Shown: positions 8,733-16,654 of the stretch, piece by piece
How positions within the stretch are numbered: the first letter of the stretch is position 1
Layout of the letters: every line of letters starts with the position of its first letter
Assembly: GCF_019355055.1 (NCBI RefSeq)
Contig: NZ_CP048411.1
Span: 3,871,501 to 3,935,500, forward strand
Reading direction: 5' to 3'
DNA: 64,000 nt
Origin: Pseudomonas sp. MTM4
GTDB lineage: Bacteria > Pseudomonadota > Gammaproteobacteria > Pseudomonadales > Pseudomonadaceae
Notes under the pieces: model-generated
What the model was told of the DNA's origin: nothing
Databases searched by the model: none
What the model saw: the letters and a program-made list of their open reading frames with translations, nothing else
Position numbers and translations under genes: made by a program

Positions 8733-9242
8733 TCATTGAGTCAGTTCGAGAGTGACGGTGCCCAGTTCGCTTTCGCCCTGGGCCTGATGCGTTTCGGTCT
8801 TTTCCGGCGGCCAGCTGAATGGCAGGCGCAGCAGTTCGCGCCCGCCGACTTCACGCGCGGCCTCCACCACCAGACGGTATTCGCCGGCAGGCAGTGTGTT
8901 GAGCGGTGCGTTTTTGTCGGTAAAGCTCAGGCTATGGGTGCCGACCGCGCGTGTTGCGCCGCTGACGCCATCCACCGGCATGTCCAGGCTGCGACCGCTG
9001 CGTCGCCACCATTCGCGCATGTCCTTGAGCCATTTTTCGCCTTCGTTGTCCTTGAGCTTCAGGTCGTACCAGACGGCGAGGTTGGCGACATGGCTCTTGT
9101 CGGGCTGCTCCAGCCACAGCGCCACGTAGGGACGGTGATACTCGGCGACCTGCAGACGCGGGATTTCCACCTCGATTTTCAGATCGGCGGCCATCAGCGG
9201 CGCACTGAGTAGGGCTAGGGGCAACAGCAAGGTTTTTCGCAT
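8733..9242 (-). CDS. Periplasmic DUF2271-domain protein
   Basis: A 169-aa protein with a signal peptide (MRKTLLLPLALLSAPLMAA, cleaved around residue 19). The family pattern is visible: LKIEVEIPRLQVAEYHRPYVALW near the N-terminus, LAVWYDLKLK, WLKDMREWWR, and a Gly-rich GEYRLVVEAAREVGG. DUF2271 genes commonly neighbour PepSY and DUF4198 genes next to TonB receptors. The function is undefined; a periplasmic role in delivering iron or accepting electrons is inferred from context. It lies 9 bp after the PepSY gene and 16 bp before DUF4198, so the three are one transcript. Confidence 0.85.
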   Translation of the reverse strand: MRKTLLLPLALLSAPLMAADLKIEVEIPRLQVAEYHRPYVALWLEQPDKSHVANLAVWYDLKLKDNEGEKWLKDMREWWRRSGRSLDMPVDGVSGATRAVGTHSLSFTDKNAPLNTLPAGEYRLVVEAAREVGGRELLRLPFSWPPEKTETHQAQGESELGTVTLELTQ

Positions 9243-9251
9243 GGCAGATCC

Positions 9252-9845
9252 TTAATGAATAAACAGCAGCGCCAGCAGCAGCGGGATAACCAACCCGGCC
9301 CCGACCAGCGGCCAGGTCGTCGGTCGGCCACCGGCGTGACGCTGCAGTAGCAACAGTCCGGTAAGGCTGAAGACCACACAGGCCGCCGCGAAGATGTCGA
9401 TGAACCAGCTCCAGGCAGTGCCGGTGTTGCGGCCCTTGTGAAGGTCGTTGAGGTAGGAAATCCAGCCGCGATCGGTGGATTCGTACAGCAGTTCGCCGTT
9501 TTCCAGCGTAAGGCTCAGCCAGGCGTCGCCGCCGGGGCGGGGCAGGGCGATATAGAGTTCGCCGTCGGACCATTCGGCGTCGCGATCGCCAAGGTCAATG
9601 CTCAGCTCGCTCTCGAGCCACTGGCGCAGCGCATCAGGAAGTCCGGCTTCAGGCGTCTGGGACAGCAACTGGTTTTGCAGTTCCGGAGGCAGCTCGGCCT
9701 GGCGCTCGGTCACCCTGGGTTGCGCCTCAATCTGCGCGGCATGGTTGAGCGTGATCCCGGTAACCGCGAACAGCAGCATACCGACCAGGCACAGCGCAGA
9801 GCTGATCCAGTGCCATTGGCGGAGCGTGCCGAGCCAAAGGTGCAT
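9252..9845 (-). CDS. PepSY-domain inner-membrane protein
   Basis: A 197-aa protein with an N-terminal membrane helix (about 15-34, ISSALCLVGMLLFAVTGITL) followed by NH. A periplasmic PepSY-like segment contains DLGDRDAEWSDGELYIALPRPGGDAW and ESTDRGWISYLNDLHKGRNTG. Two C-terminal helices follow (WSWFIDIFAAACVVFSLTG and LVGAGLVIPLLLALLF). This is the PepSY-TM architecture of ferric-siderophore reductases. The histidines H10-12 and H35 beside the helices could ligate heme. It is first in the PepSY-DUF2271-DUF4198-reductase run and lies about 160 bp after the receptor gene, with a hairpin between them. Confidence 0.85.
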   Translation of the reverse strand: MHLWLGTLRQWHWISSALCLVGMLLFAVTGITLNHAAQIEAQPRVTERQAELPPELQNQLLSQTPEAGLPDALRQWLESELSIDLGDRDAEWSDGELYIALPRPGGDAWLSLTLENGELLYESTDRGWISYLNDLHKGRNTGTAWSWFIDIFAAACVVFSLTGLLLLQRHAGGRPTTWPLVGAGLVIPLLLALLFIH

Positions 9846-9960
9846 GGTGGTCCTTGTCGTGTGAGGGAATGGCGGATTCTAGGACGCTTGATCTTTCAAA
9901 CGCTAAAGATTTACCAATGGCATACATTCGCGTCTCGCAGCGGGCAGCTGATCCTAAAGC

Positions 9961-9990
9961 GATGAAGCCGGAGTAAACCCCGGCTTCATC
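9961..9990 (-). terminator. Hairpin after the CirA-like receptor gene
   Basis: A perfect 11-bp stem GATGAAGCCGG / CCGGCTTCATC with an 8-nt loop starts 17 bp beyond the receptor stop. The U-tract on the minus strand is weak (GCTTTAG), so it may attenuate rather than fully stop transcription into the PepSY operon. Confidence 0.6.
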
Positions 9991-10007
9991 AGCGTCACGC
10001 TGCTGGC

Positions 10008-12236
10008 TCAGAACGTGATGTTGGCAGACAGCCAGAGGCGGCGGCCTTCTTCGATGACCCCGTCGGTGCCGCGACCGATCTGTGCATAGTCGGAGACCCA
10101 GCTCGCACCATTGTTGTAATAGGTGCCGGTGGTGAAGTCCTTGTCGAAGAGGTTGTAGATAGTGGCATTGAGCGTCAGGTTTTGCGTGGCTTTATACGAG
10201 CCTCCCAGATGGAAAACCTCGTAGGCTTCGAGGTCGCCCGCAGCATCGATCACCTGTTTGTTAGCATTCGTCAGGGTTGCGTAGCGCTGGTTGAAGCGCG
10301 CACGCTCACCGCGGTATTCACCCTTGAACCAAAGGTTCAGCTGATCGGTCGCTTGCCAGCTCAGGCGGGCAAACGCCATGTGCATAGGTGTGTTGGTCAA
10401 CCGCGCGCCCTTGTCTGCGCCAGTAGTTTGCTCGCTGTCGGTATAGGTGTAGTTGGCGCTCACGCTCCAGGTTGGAGCGAACGCCCATTTGCCAGCCAGC
10501 TCGAAACCGCGAATCCGGGCCTCGCCAATATTAATGTCCTGCGAGAAGAACTCCTGCTGGAAGCCTGGCCCATAGCTGACGCAGCTTGGCTGATTAGGCG
10601 AGCCGGGGAAAAAACAGTTTGCCTGGCTTGGGCCGGTATCGATCTTGTCCTTGAACTTCGTATGGAACAGGGTCGCGTTGGCGTTGAAGTTCGAAAGGTT
10701 GGCGTAGTAAACGCCGAACTCGGTGTTGGTCGATTCTTCAGGGTCAAGATCCGGATTGCCGAACGAGATGTTCTGGCCTTGGCCACTGATTGAGCTGATG
10801 CCGTCATGCAACTGATTGAGTGTCGGAGTCTTGTAGCCTTTGCTGACGCCGCCTTTCATCGTCCAGCTGTCTGTCGTGTTCCAGACGAGATAGGCGCGCG
10901 GGCTGATGTGGCCACCGAACGCTTCGTGATCCTCGTAACGTGCACCAAGGGTGAGCGCCAGATCGTGGCGCAGCCGCCACTCGTCTTCAACGAACAGTGC
11001 CCAGGATTTCTGTGCGAAATCTTCGCCTGCGACGCCGTCGGTCACTTCGGCATCCCAGTACTGACCGCCCACGGTGAGGATATGGTTGTCGCCTAGAGGC
11101 GCGACGAGCTTGGTGTCAAAAACCAGGTCGGTGGATTCGAGCTCCCGATCATCGCCACCGATGATGGCTTGATAGGGCGCGTCGTACGGCACACCGAGAG
11201 TGCCGGGAATGGTACGGCCGAGGGTCTCTGTCTGGTTGTAGGTGATGCTGCTGTCCAAGGTGCCGAAGCCCAGCCGTCCGGTGTGGCTGAGAGCGAATTG
11301 ATCACGCTCGAAACGTAGCTGATCCTGATAGCCGCTGATGTTGGTCGGGTCGTCTGCGGCGCAGCCAGCTACGGCGTTACTGCCGGTCGAAGCCTTGCCA
11401 TCGAGGGTGCCCAATTGACAGTTGTCGTTCTCGTAAACTTGCCGGCCGCGTTCGAAATCCAGAGCGAAATCGTGATCATCGTGAGGGGTCAGGGTGAGGC
11501 GGGTCCCGATGTTGTAGTTGCGGCCCTCGACTGGAGAAGCGCCGCGCTTGCTGACGGTCGAGTCGTTATCGAAGGTCAGGTTCGACTCTTCACGATCAAA
11601 GAAGCTCCCGCGCACCGCCAGGCCGAGCAGTCCTTCAGTGAGTGGGCCGCTGGCGTATACGCTGGTGCTGCTGGTGTCGCCATAATCGCTGTCTTCCTGG
11701 AAGGTATGATCCAGCGTGACCGCAGCACCCCATTCGTCAGCTACTTTCCTAGTGATGATGTTGACCACGCCGCCCATCGCATCCGAACCGTAGAGAGTGG
11801 ACATCGGGCCGCGGATCACTTCGATGCGCTCGATAGCTGACAGCGGCGGCATGAAGCTGGTACGGGTTTCGTTGAACCCGTTGGGCGTAACGTTTCCAGC
11901 AGTATTCTGACGGCGCCCATCGATCAGGATCAGCGTGTAGTCGCTGGGCATGCCGCGCATGCTGATATCCAGGCCGCCGGTCTTGCCGGTGCCCTGACGG
12001 ATGTCTACACCTTCCACCTCATCCAACGCCTGGGCTAGGTTGCTGTAACGCTTGGTCCGGAGTTCTTCACTGCTGATCACACTGATGCTTGCCGGAGCCT
12101 CGGTAATCTTCTGCTCGAAACCCGAGGCGCTGACCACGGTGTCGCTCAGCGTGACTGGGCTGGTGTCGGCGAACGTATGAAAGCTGCAGCCGAGCAAGGC
12201 CACGGCCAGTGCTGAGCGAGTGAACGGGGCGTGCAT
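10008..12236 (-). CDS. TonB-dependent catecholate siderophore receptor, CirA/IrgA type
   Basis: A 742-aa outer-membrane receptor. The signal peptide ends around FHTFA. A TonB-box-like DTVVSA is followed by a plug with EAPASISVISSEEL, RGMPSDYTLILIDGRR and VIRGPMSTLYGSDAMGGVVNIITRK. The plug wording is nearly that of E. coli CirA and Vibrio IrgA, which take up linear catecholates. The barrel contains ALFVEDEWR, LTLGARYEDHEAFGGHISPRAYLVWN and the terminal NITF. Two cysteine pairs lie in extracellular loops (near residues 275-293 and 560-573). It heads the PepSY-DUF2271-DUF4198-reductase gene set on the same strand. Confidence 0.92.
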   Translation of the reverse strand: MHAPFTRSALAVALLGCSFHTFADTSPVTLSDTVVSASGFEQKITEAPASISVISSEELRTKRYSNLAQALDEVEGVDIRQGTGKTGGLDISMRGMPSDYTLILIDGRRQNTAGNVTPNGFNETRTSFMPPLSAIERIEVIRGPMSTLYGSDAMGGVVNIITRKVADEWGAAVTLDHTFQEDSDYGDTSSTSVYASGPLTEGLLGLAVRGSFFDREESNLTFDNDSTVSKRGASPVEGRNYNIGTRLTLTPHDDHDFALDFERGRQVYENDNCQLGTLDGKASTGSNAVAGCAADDPTNISGYQDQLRFERDQFALSHTGRLGFGTLDSSITYNQTETLGRTIPGTLGVPYDAPYQAIIGGDDRELESTDLVFDTKLVAPLGDNHILTVGGQYWDAEVTDGVAGEDFAQKSWALFVEDEWRLRHDLALTLGARYEDHEAFGGHISPRAYLVWNTTDSWTMKGGVSKGYKTPTLNQLHDGISSISGQGQNISFGNPDLDPEESTNTEFGVYYANLSNFNANATLFHTKFKDKIDTGPSQANCFFPGSPNQPSCVSYGPGFQQEFFSQDINIGEARIRGFELAGKWAFAPTWSVSANYTYTDSEQTTGADKGARLTNTPMHMAFARLSWQATDQLNLWFKGEYRGERARFNQRYATLTNANKQVIDAAGDLEAYEVFHLGGSYKATQNLTLNATIYNLFDKDFTTGTYYNNGASWVSDYAQIGRGTDGVIEEGRRLWLSANITF

Positions 12237-12276
12237 GCGCGAAGATCCTTTGTTAGAAGCATTGTTTGGCGCGCAT

Positions 12277-12295
12277 GATAGTGATTCGCGATAAC
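12277..12295 (-). promoter_or_regulatory. Possible weak Fur box upstream of the CirA-like receptor
   Basis: GATAGTGATTCGCGATAAC matches 11 of 19 positions of the Fur consensus and lies about 40 bp upstream of the receptor ATG. Iron control is expected for such a receptor, but the site is much weaker than the one at piuA. Confidence 0.3.
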
Positions 12296-12485
12296 CGTTT
12301 GGAATGATGTCGTTACGGCAAATCGCTGCGGACTCGAAGCTGCAAGGCTGCGCGCCTTGCGCCGTCAGGCTTTGCGACTGTGTATCAAATTATTTGGCAG
12401 GGTTGCGATTGAGGGCGCCGTACCGACCCGTCCCGTTTGCAACAGCCTCCTCGGCTGATTTGGCAGAGGAGACTGCATATTTGGC

Positions 12486-13178
12486 TCAGGGCATCTGAAC
12501 TTCGATCACGCCGTCGGCGTTGATGCTGATCTGACGGGTTCCGGCCTCGACCTCCGGTGTCGGAGCGGAATCCATGCTCTTCATCGCGAAGTTACGCATC
12601 ACCGGTTGATAACCACCGCCGCTGTTCAGGTTGAGGTTGACGATCTTGTAGTCGCTGCCGCCGAGCGCTTCGGTGGCCAGTTGTGCGCGGGCGCGGAAGG
12701 CCGCGACGGCATCCTTCAGCAAGGCGTCCTCGTTCTGTTTACGGATGGCGTCGGAGACGCTGAATTGCATGCTGTCCATCTTGAGGTCTTGCATCAGCTC
12801 ACCGGTAAGCTTGGACAGCGCAGCGAAATCGCCACTTTCCAGGCGCAACTCGGCACGCTCGCGCCAAGCGGTGATCTGCTGCCCTTTTTCCTCATAGACC
12901 GGATAGCTGCTGCGGCTGCCTTGGCTGACGACGATGCCTTTCGCCAGGCGCGCACGCTGCAGGGCTTTGTTCATGGCTTCGGTCGTTTGCGCGGCCAACT
13001 GCGCCGGATCTTCGTGCTGGGCCTCGCTGTAAAGCGTGACATGCATGCGATCGTGCGCCACTTCGCTGGTGGCCTCGGCTCGCAGGGAAATCTGGTTGTA
13101 GTGTTGCTCATCGGCGACAGCCGAGAGGCAAACGATAGAGGCCAGCAGTGCGACGCTGCGGGTTACGGATACGAACAT
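12486..13178 (-). CDS. SIMPL-domain (DUF541) periplasmic protein
   Basis: A 230-aa secreted protein. The ATG at 13178 has the Shine-Dalgarno AGGAG eight bases upstream and opens a signal peptide (MFVSVTRSVALLASIVCLSAVA). The SIMPL/YggE-like fold follows: ISLRAEATSEVAHDRMHVTL, then A..AL..A, a central WRERAELRLESGDF, and a C-terminal RAQLATEALGGSDYKIVNLNL. E. coli YggE is linked to oxidative stress; the molecular function is unknown. It is monocistronic, with the CirA-type gene beyond a 249-bp gap. Confidence 0.88.
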   Translation of the reverse strand: MFVSVTRSVALLASIVCLSAVADEQHYNQISLRAEATSEVAHDRMHVTLYSEAQHEDPAQLAAQTTEAMNKALQRARLAKGIVVSQGSRSSYPVYEEKGQQITAWRERAELRLESGDFAALSKLTGELMQDLKMDSMQFSVSDAIRKQNEDALLKDAVAAFRARAQLATEALGGSDYKIVNLNLNSGGGYQPVMRNFAMKSMDSAPTPEVEAGTRQISINADGVIEVQMP

Positions 13179-13498
13179 GACGGCTCCTGATTTCGATGGC
13201 ACCAGTGGTGCGGCGCAGAGACTTTAACAGGCTGTTAGGAAACTATCTGCGTCGCCTGGCCGGCCGCATCAAACCAGCGTTACAAATCGCCAGTCCGGTC
13301 GAAATACTCATCTACTAGTTCGTAACTCGATCGCGAGCCCGGTCCGTTTCTCCGCCTTGTCTTGGCTGCCTCGCCAACGTTTTTCAACAGCCTTGTTAGA
13401 CGTTGAGCGGCGCGATGCAGTTTTTCGTGCGTCGCGTTGCCGCATGAGGGCTGTCTTTCGGGCGCCTTGGTTATACTCGCGACTCCGTTGGAGAGTCC

Positions 13499-14758
13499 AT
13501 GTACGCATCCGTTCACCTGCTTTCAGCCAGTCGCCAGAATCTACGGCTACTTACTCTGATCCGCATCCTTGTGCTCGCCGCGCAGGCGGGCGCGGTGGGG
13601 CTCGCCTATGCCACTCAACTGTTCGGACTGCCGTGGTTTCATCTGGGCGTCACACTGGCCGTCTCGGCGCTGATCTGCCTGGGCACCGCTCTGCGATTGC
13701 GCGGACCCTGGCCGGTGACCGAGCTCGAATACGCCGTGCATCTGGCCGCAGACCTGTTGATCCACAGTGCGCTGCTTTATTACTCGGGCGGTTCGACCAA
13801 TCCGTTCGTTTCCTATTATCTGGTGCCGCTCACCATCGCTGCTGCGACCTTGCCATGGATGTATTCGGTGGTTCTGTCGGGGCTGGCGCTTGCCGGCTAT
13901 ACCTTGATGCTGGTGTGGTACGACCCGGTCATCGCGCCGCCGGTCGATCGCACGACCTTGCTGGTTTACGGCATGTGGCTGAGCTTTGCGCTGGCGGCAG
14001 CGTTGATCACCTTTTTCGTGGCGCGCATGGCCGAGCAGCTGCGCCGCCAGGAAGAGTTCCAGGCTCAGCGACGCGAGGAAAGCATGCGCGATCAGCAATT
14101 GCTCGCCGTGGCAACGCAGGCAGCTGGGGCGGCGCACGAGCTGGGAACGCCATTGGCGACCATGAGCGTGCTGCTCAAGGAGCTCCGGCAGGACTATCAG
14201 CAACCTCAATTGAACGAAGATCTGGCACTGCTGCAATCGCAGGTTCAGCTGTGCAAGGAAAGCCTGCGTCAGCTGGTGCGTGCCGCCGAGGCGGATCGCC
14301 GCCAGGCCGTCGTCGAGCAAACGGCGCGTGAATGGGTTGAGTCGGTGCTGCAGCGCTGGCATCTGATGCACCCGGAGGCCACCTTCCGCTTTCAGTGTCT
14401 GGGCAAGGGTACGCCCCCACGCCTGATGCCGCCGGCTGATCTAGGGCAATCGCTGCTCAACCTGCTGAACAACGCCACCGATGCCAGCCCGGATAATCTG
14501 GATATTCGCCTGGATTGGGATGCGCAGTGGATCAAACTGACCATTCGCGATCATGGCGCCGGTGTACCGCTAGCGATCGCCGAACAGATCGGGCGGCCGT
14601 TTATCACGACCAAAGGCAAGGGGTTCGGCCTCGGCCTGTTCCTGAGCCAGGCCAGCGTTACCCGCGCCGGCGGCACGGTGAAGCTCTACAATCACGAAGA
14701 AGGTGGCACCCTGACAGAGTTGCGCCTGCCGCATGGCTCGGTGCGGGCCAGAACCTGA
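13499..14758 (+). CDS. roxS: RoxS, redox-sensing histidine kinase (RegB/PrrB family)
   Basis: A 419-aa inner-membrane sensor kinase that reads the quinone pool or respiration and phosphorylates RoxR. There are about six membrane helices (residues 15-180). The RegB quinone-site heptad GGSTNPF lies between helices 3 and 4. H213 in AAHELGTPL is the phosphorylated histidine, and C252 (LQSQVQLCKESL) sits 39 residues later, where RegB has its redox cysteine. The N-box is LLNLLNNATDAS and the G-box GKGFGLGLFLS. GGAG precedes the ATG, and a TATACT lies about 25 bp upstream. It is co-transcribed with roxR. Confidence 0.93.
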   Translation: MYASVHLLSASRQNLRLLTLIRILVLAAQAGAVGLAYATQLFGLPWFHLGVTLAVSALICLGTALRLRGPWPVTELEYAVHLAADLLIHSALLYYSGGSTNPFVSYYLVPLTIAAATLPWMYSVVLSGLALAGYTLMLVWYDPVIAPPVDRTTLLVYGMWLSFALAAALITFFVARMAEQLRRQEEFQAQRREESMRDQQLLAVATQAAGAAHELGTPLATMSVLLKELRQDYQQPQLNEDLALLQSQVQLCKESLRQLVRAAEADRRQAVVEQTAREWVESVLQRWHLMHPEATFRFQCLGKGTPPRLMPPADLGQSLLNLLNNATDASPDNLDIRLDWDAQWIKLTIRDHGAGVPLAIAEQIGRPFITTKGKGFGLGLFLSQASVTRAGGTVKLYNHEEGGTLTELRLPHGSVRART

Positions 14759-14785
14759 CGTGACACTAACGCGAGGAATGCAAGC

Positions 14786-15346
14786 ATGACCGAAGAGTTG
14801 CAGCACGAAGGCGAAGATCAGCCTCATCTGCTGCTGGTGGACGACGATCCCACATTTACCCGTGTCATGGCGCGGGCCATGAGCCGTCGTGGTTTGCACG
14901 TCAGCATCGCCGGGTCGGCCGAGGAAGGCCTGGAGATGGCGAAGCAGGAACTCCCTGACTACGCGGTGCTGGATCTGAAGATGGATGGGGATTCCGGTTT
15001 GGTGCTGCTGCCCAAATTGCTCGAGCTGGACCCGGAAATGAAGGTGCTCATCCTCACCGGCTATTCGAGCATCGCCACCGCGGTCGAGGCTATCAAGCGT
15101 GGCGCCTGCAATTACCTGTGCAAGCCCGCCGATGCCGACGATGTGCTGGCCGCGTTGCTTTCCAAACATGCCGATCTGGATACGCTGGTTCCGGAAAACC
15201 CCATGTCGGTCGATCGCCTGCAGTGGGAACATATTCAGCGCGTACTGGCCGAACATGACGGCAACATTTCCGCCACGGCGCGCGCGCTGGGCATGCACCG
15301 GCGGACTTTGCAGCGCAAACTGCAAAAACGTCCGGTAAGGCGGTAG
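14786..15346 (+). CDS. roxR: RoxR, redox response regulator (RegA/PrrA family)
   Basis: A 186-aa two-domain regulator. The receiver domain (about 14-128) has the acidic pocket D19-D20-D21 in LLVDDDPT, phospho-acceptor D63 in AVLDLKMDG and K113 of the CKPAD loop. A short linker leads to a Fis-type helix-turn-helix at the C-terminus (ISATARALGMHRRTLQRKL). In P. aeruginosa RoxSR tunes terminal oxidases such as the cyanide-insensitive oxidase. It lies 27 bp after roxS with its own AGGA site. Confidence 0.94.
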   Translation: MTEELQHEGEDQPHLLLVDDDPTFTRVMARAMSRRGLHVSIAGSAEEGLEMAKQELPDYAVLDLKMDGDSGLVLLPKLLELDPEMKVLILTGYSSIATAVEAIKRGACNYLCKPADADDVLAALLSKHADLDTLVPENPMSVDRLQWEHIQRVLAEHDGNISATARALGMHRRTLQRKLQKRPVRR

Positions 15347-15357
15347 AAAGGCAGCCT

Positions 15358-15500
15358 TGAACTTGAAGCTGGAAGCGAGTCGTTTGGCGGTTCGTACCCA
15401 GCTTGCGACTTAGGATGAAAAGCGGCGGTAAACCTCAAGCTGCAAGAAAAAACTCGACGGGCTTGGGGCAGTCCAGCCCATTAGCTTCCAGCTCTTAAGC
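15358..15500. repeat. AGCTT-rich intergenic repeats between roxR and the AEC gene
   Basis: CTTGAAGCTGGAAGCGAGTCG, with a partly complementary CCCAGCTTGCGACTT about 30 bp later, and AGCTTCCAGCTCTTAAG near 15484 belong to the AGCTT/GAAGC family seen at 25829, 36179, 38241, 53177 and 54282. They can fold into imperfect hairpins. Confidence 0.5.
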
Positions 15501-15537
15501 GATTACCATAAGCGGCCCCTTCGCCATCGAGCCCATC

Positions 15538-16479
15538 ATGCTTTCCGTTGCCGTTCAGACCCTGGGCGTTACCGCCCCGGTGTTCGTCATGTTGTTCATC
15601 GGTATAGCGCTCAAGCGGCTGGGCTGGATCGACGCTGCGTTCATTCAGACGGCATCGGCGCTGGTGTTCAACGCCACCATGCCTGCCCTACTGTTCATCT
15701 CGATCATCAAGGCCGATCTGGATGCGGCGTTGCAGCCGAGCCTGTTGATCTACTACGTCATCGCCACCGTCGCGACCTTCTTTCTCGCCTGGGCCTGGGC
15801 GCTCTGGCGTTGTCCGTCTGCCGATCGTGGCGTCTACGTTCAGGGCGCGTTTCGCGGCAATAACGGTATCGTCGGCCTGGCGCTGGCAACCAGTCTTTAT
15901 GGCGATTACGGCCTGTCGCTGGGCGGTGTTCTTGCGGGCGTGGTGATACTGCTCTACAACAGCTTGTCGGCGCTGATTTTGGCGATCTACAGCCCAGGCG
16001 CGCGCGCCAGTGCTGGATCGATCCTGCTCAGCATCTTGCGCAATCCGCTGATCATCGGCGTGACGATGGCCATCCCATTTACCTATTGGCAGATTCCGCT
16101 GCCGGACTGGTTGATGACTTCCGGCCAGTATTTCGCACAGATGACCTTGCCGCTGGCGCTCATTTGCATCGGCGGCACACTGTCGCTTTCGGTCCTGCGC
16201 GAGAGCAGCGGCATGGCCATCAGCGCAAGCCTGATGAAGATGGTCTGGCTTCCTGCGCTGGCCACAGCGGGGGCTTGGCTGGTTGGCTTCCGTGACGCGG
16301 AGCTGGGCATCCTGTTCCTGTACTTCGCCAGTCCTACGGCTTCGGCAAGCTTCGTCATGGCGCGAGCGGTCAACGCCAATCATCAACTGGCGGCGATCAT
16401 CATTGTGATCACCACATTGATCGCTGCGCTGAGCATCAACCTCGGGCTGTTATTGCTTGGCTGGCTGGGGTGGCTTTAA
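15538..16479 (+). CDS. AEC-family (auxin efflux carrier-like) transporter
   Basis: A 313-aa integral membrane protein with about ten helices in two five-helix halves. The family-typical segments are PVFVMLFIGIALKRLGWID at the N-terminus, FNATMPALLF with the helix-breaking Asn-Pro, GAFRGNNGIVGLALA and FASPTASASFVMA near the end. AEC members in bacteria export or exchange small organic acids (for example malate); the substrate cannot be read from sequence. It is probably monocistronic, in a position next to roxSR. Confidence 0.85.
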   Translation: MLSVAVQTLGVTAPVFVMLFIGIALKRLGWIDAAFIQTASALVFNATMPALLFISIIKADLDAALQPSLLIYYVIATVATFFLAWAWALWRCPSADRGVYVQGAFRGNNGIVGLALATSLYGDYGLSLGGVLAGVVILLYNSLSALILAIYSPGARASAGSILLSILRNPLIIGVTMAIPFTYWQIPLPDWLMTSGQYFAQMTLPLALICIGGTLSLSVLRESSGMAISASLMKMVWLPALATAGAWLVGFRDAELGILFLYFASPTASASFVMARAVNANHQLAAIIIVITTLIAALSINLGLLLLGWLGWL

Positions 16480-16560
16480 ACGCCGCTTGCCCGTGTTGTG
16501 ATCAATGTCCTCTTTCCCAGCTTAAGAAATTCAGCGGAATAGTCGTAATCGCTCAATAGG

Positions 16561-16647
16561 CCTCAGAAAAAAACACCGGTTTCCGTCACATTGCCTCGGA
16601 CGGTCGATGGCGTTTCTATCAGTGGTGGGCCGCCTTGTTTTCTGAGG
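16561..16647 (+). promoter_or_regulatory. Possible ribosome-site-masking hairpin upstream of the M23 peptidase gene
   Basis: CCTCAGAAAA (16561-16570) is the exact reverse complement of TTTTCTGAGG (16638-16647), which contains the GAGG Shine-Dalgarno of the gene starting at 16655. Pairing would hide the ribosome site. The intervening 67 nt contain further inverted segments (GGTTTCCGTC, GACGGTC). Confidence 0.4.
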
Positions 16648-16654
16648 ATTGACG

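Noticed and set aside
13280..13516. 78-codon minus-strand frame upstream of roxS
   Set aside because: It lies across the roxS promoter, has no ribosome site and unusual Arg/Ser-rich composition.
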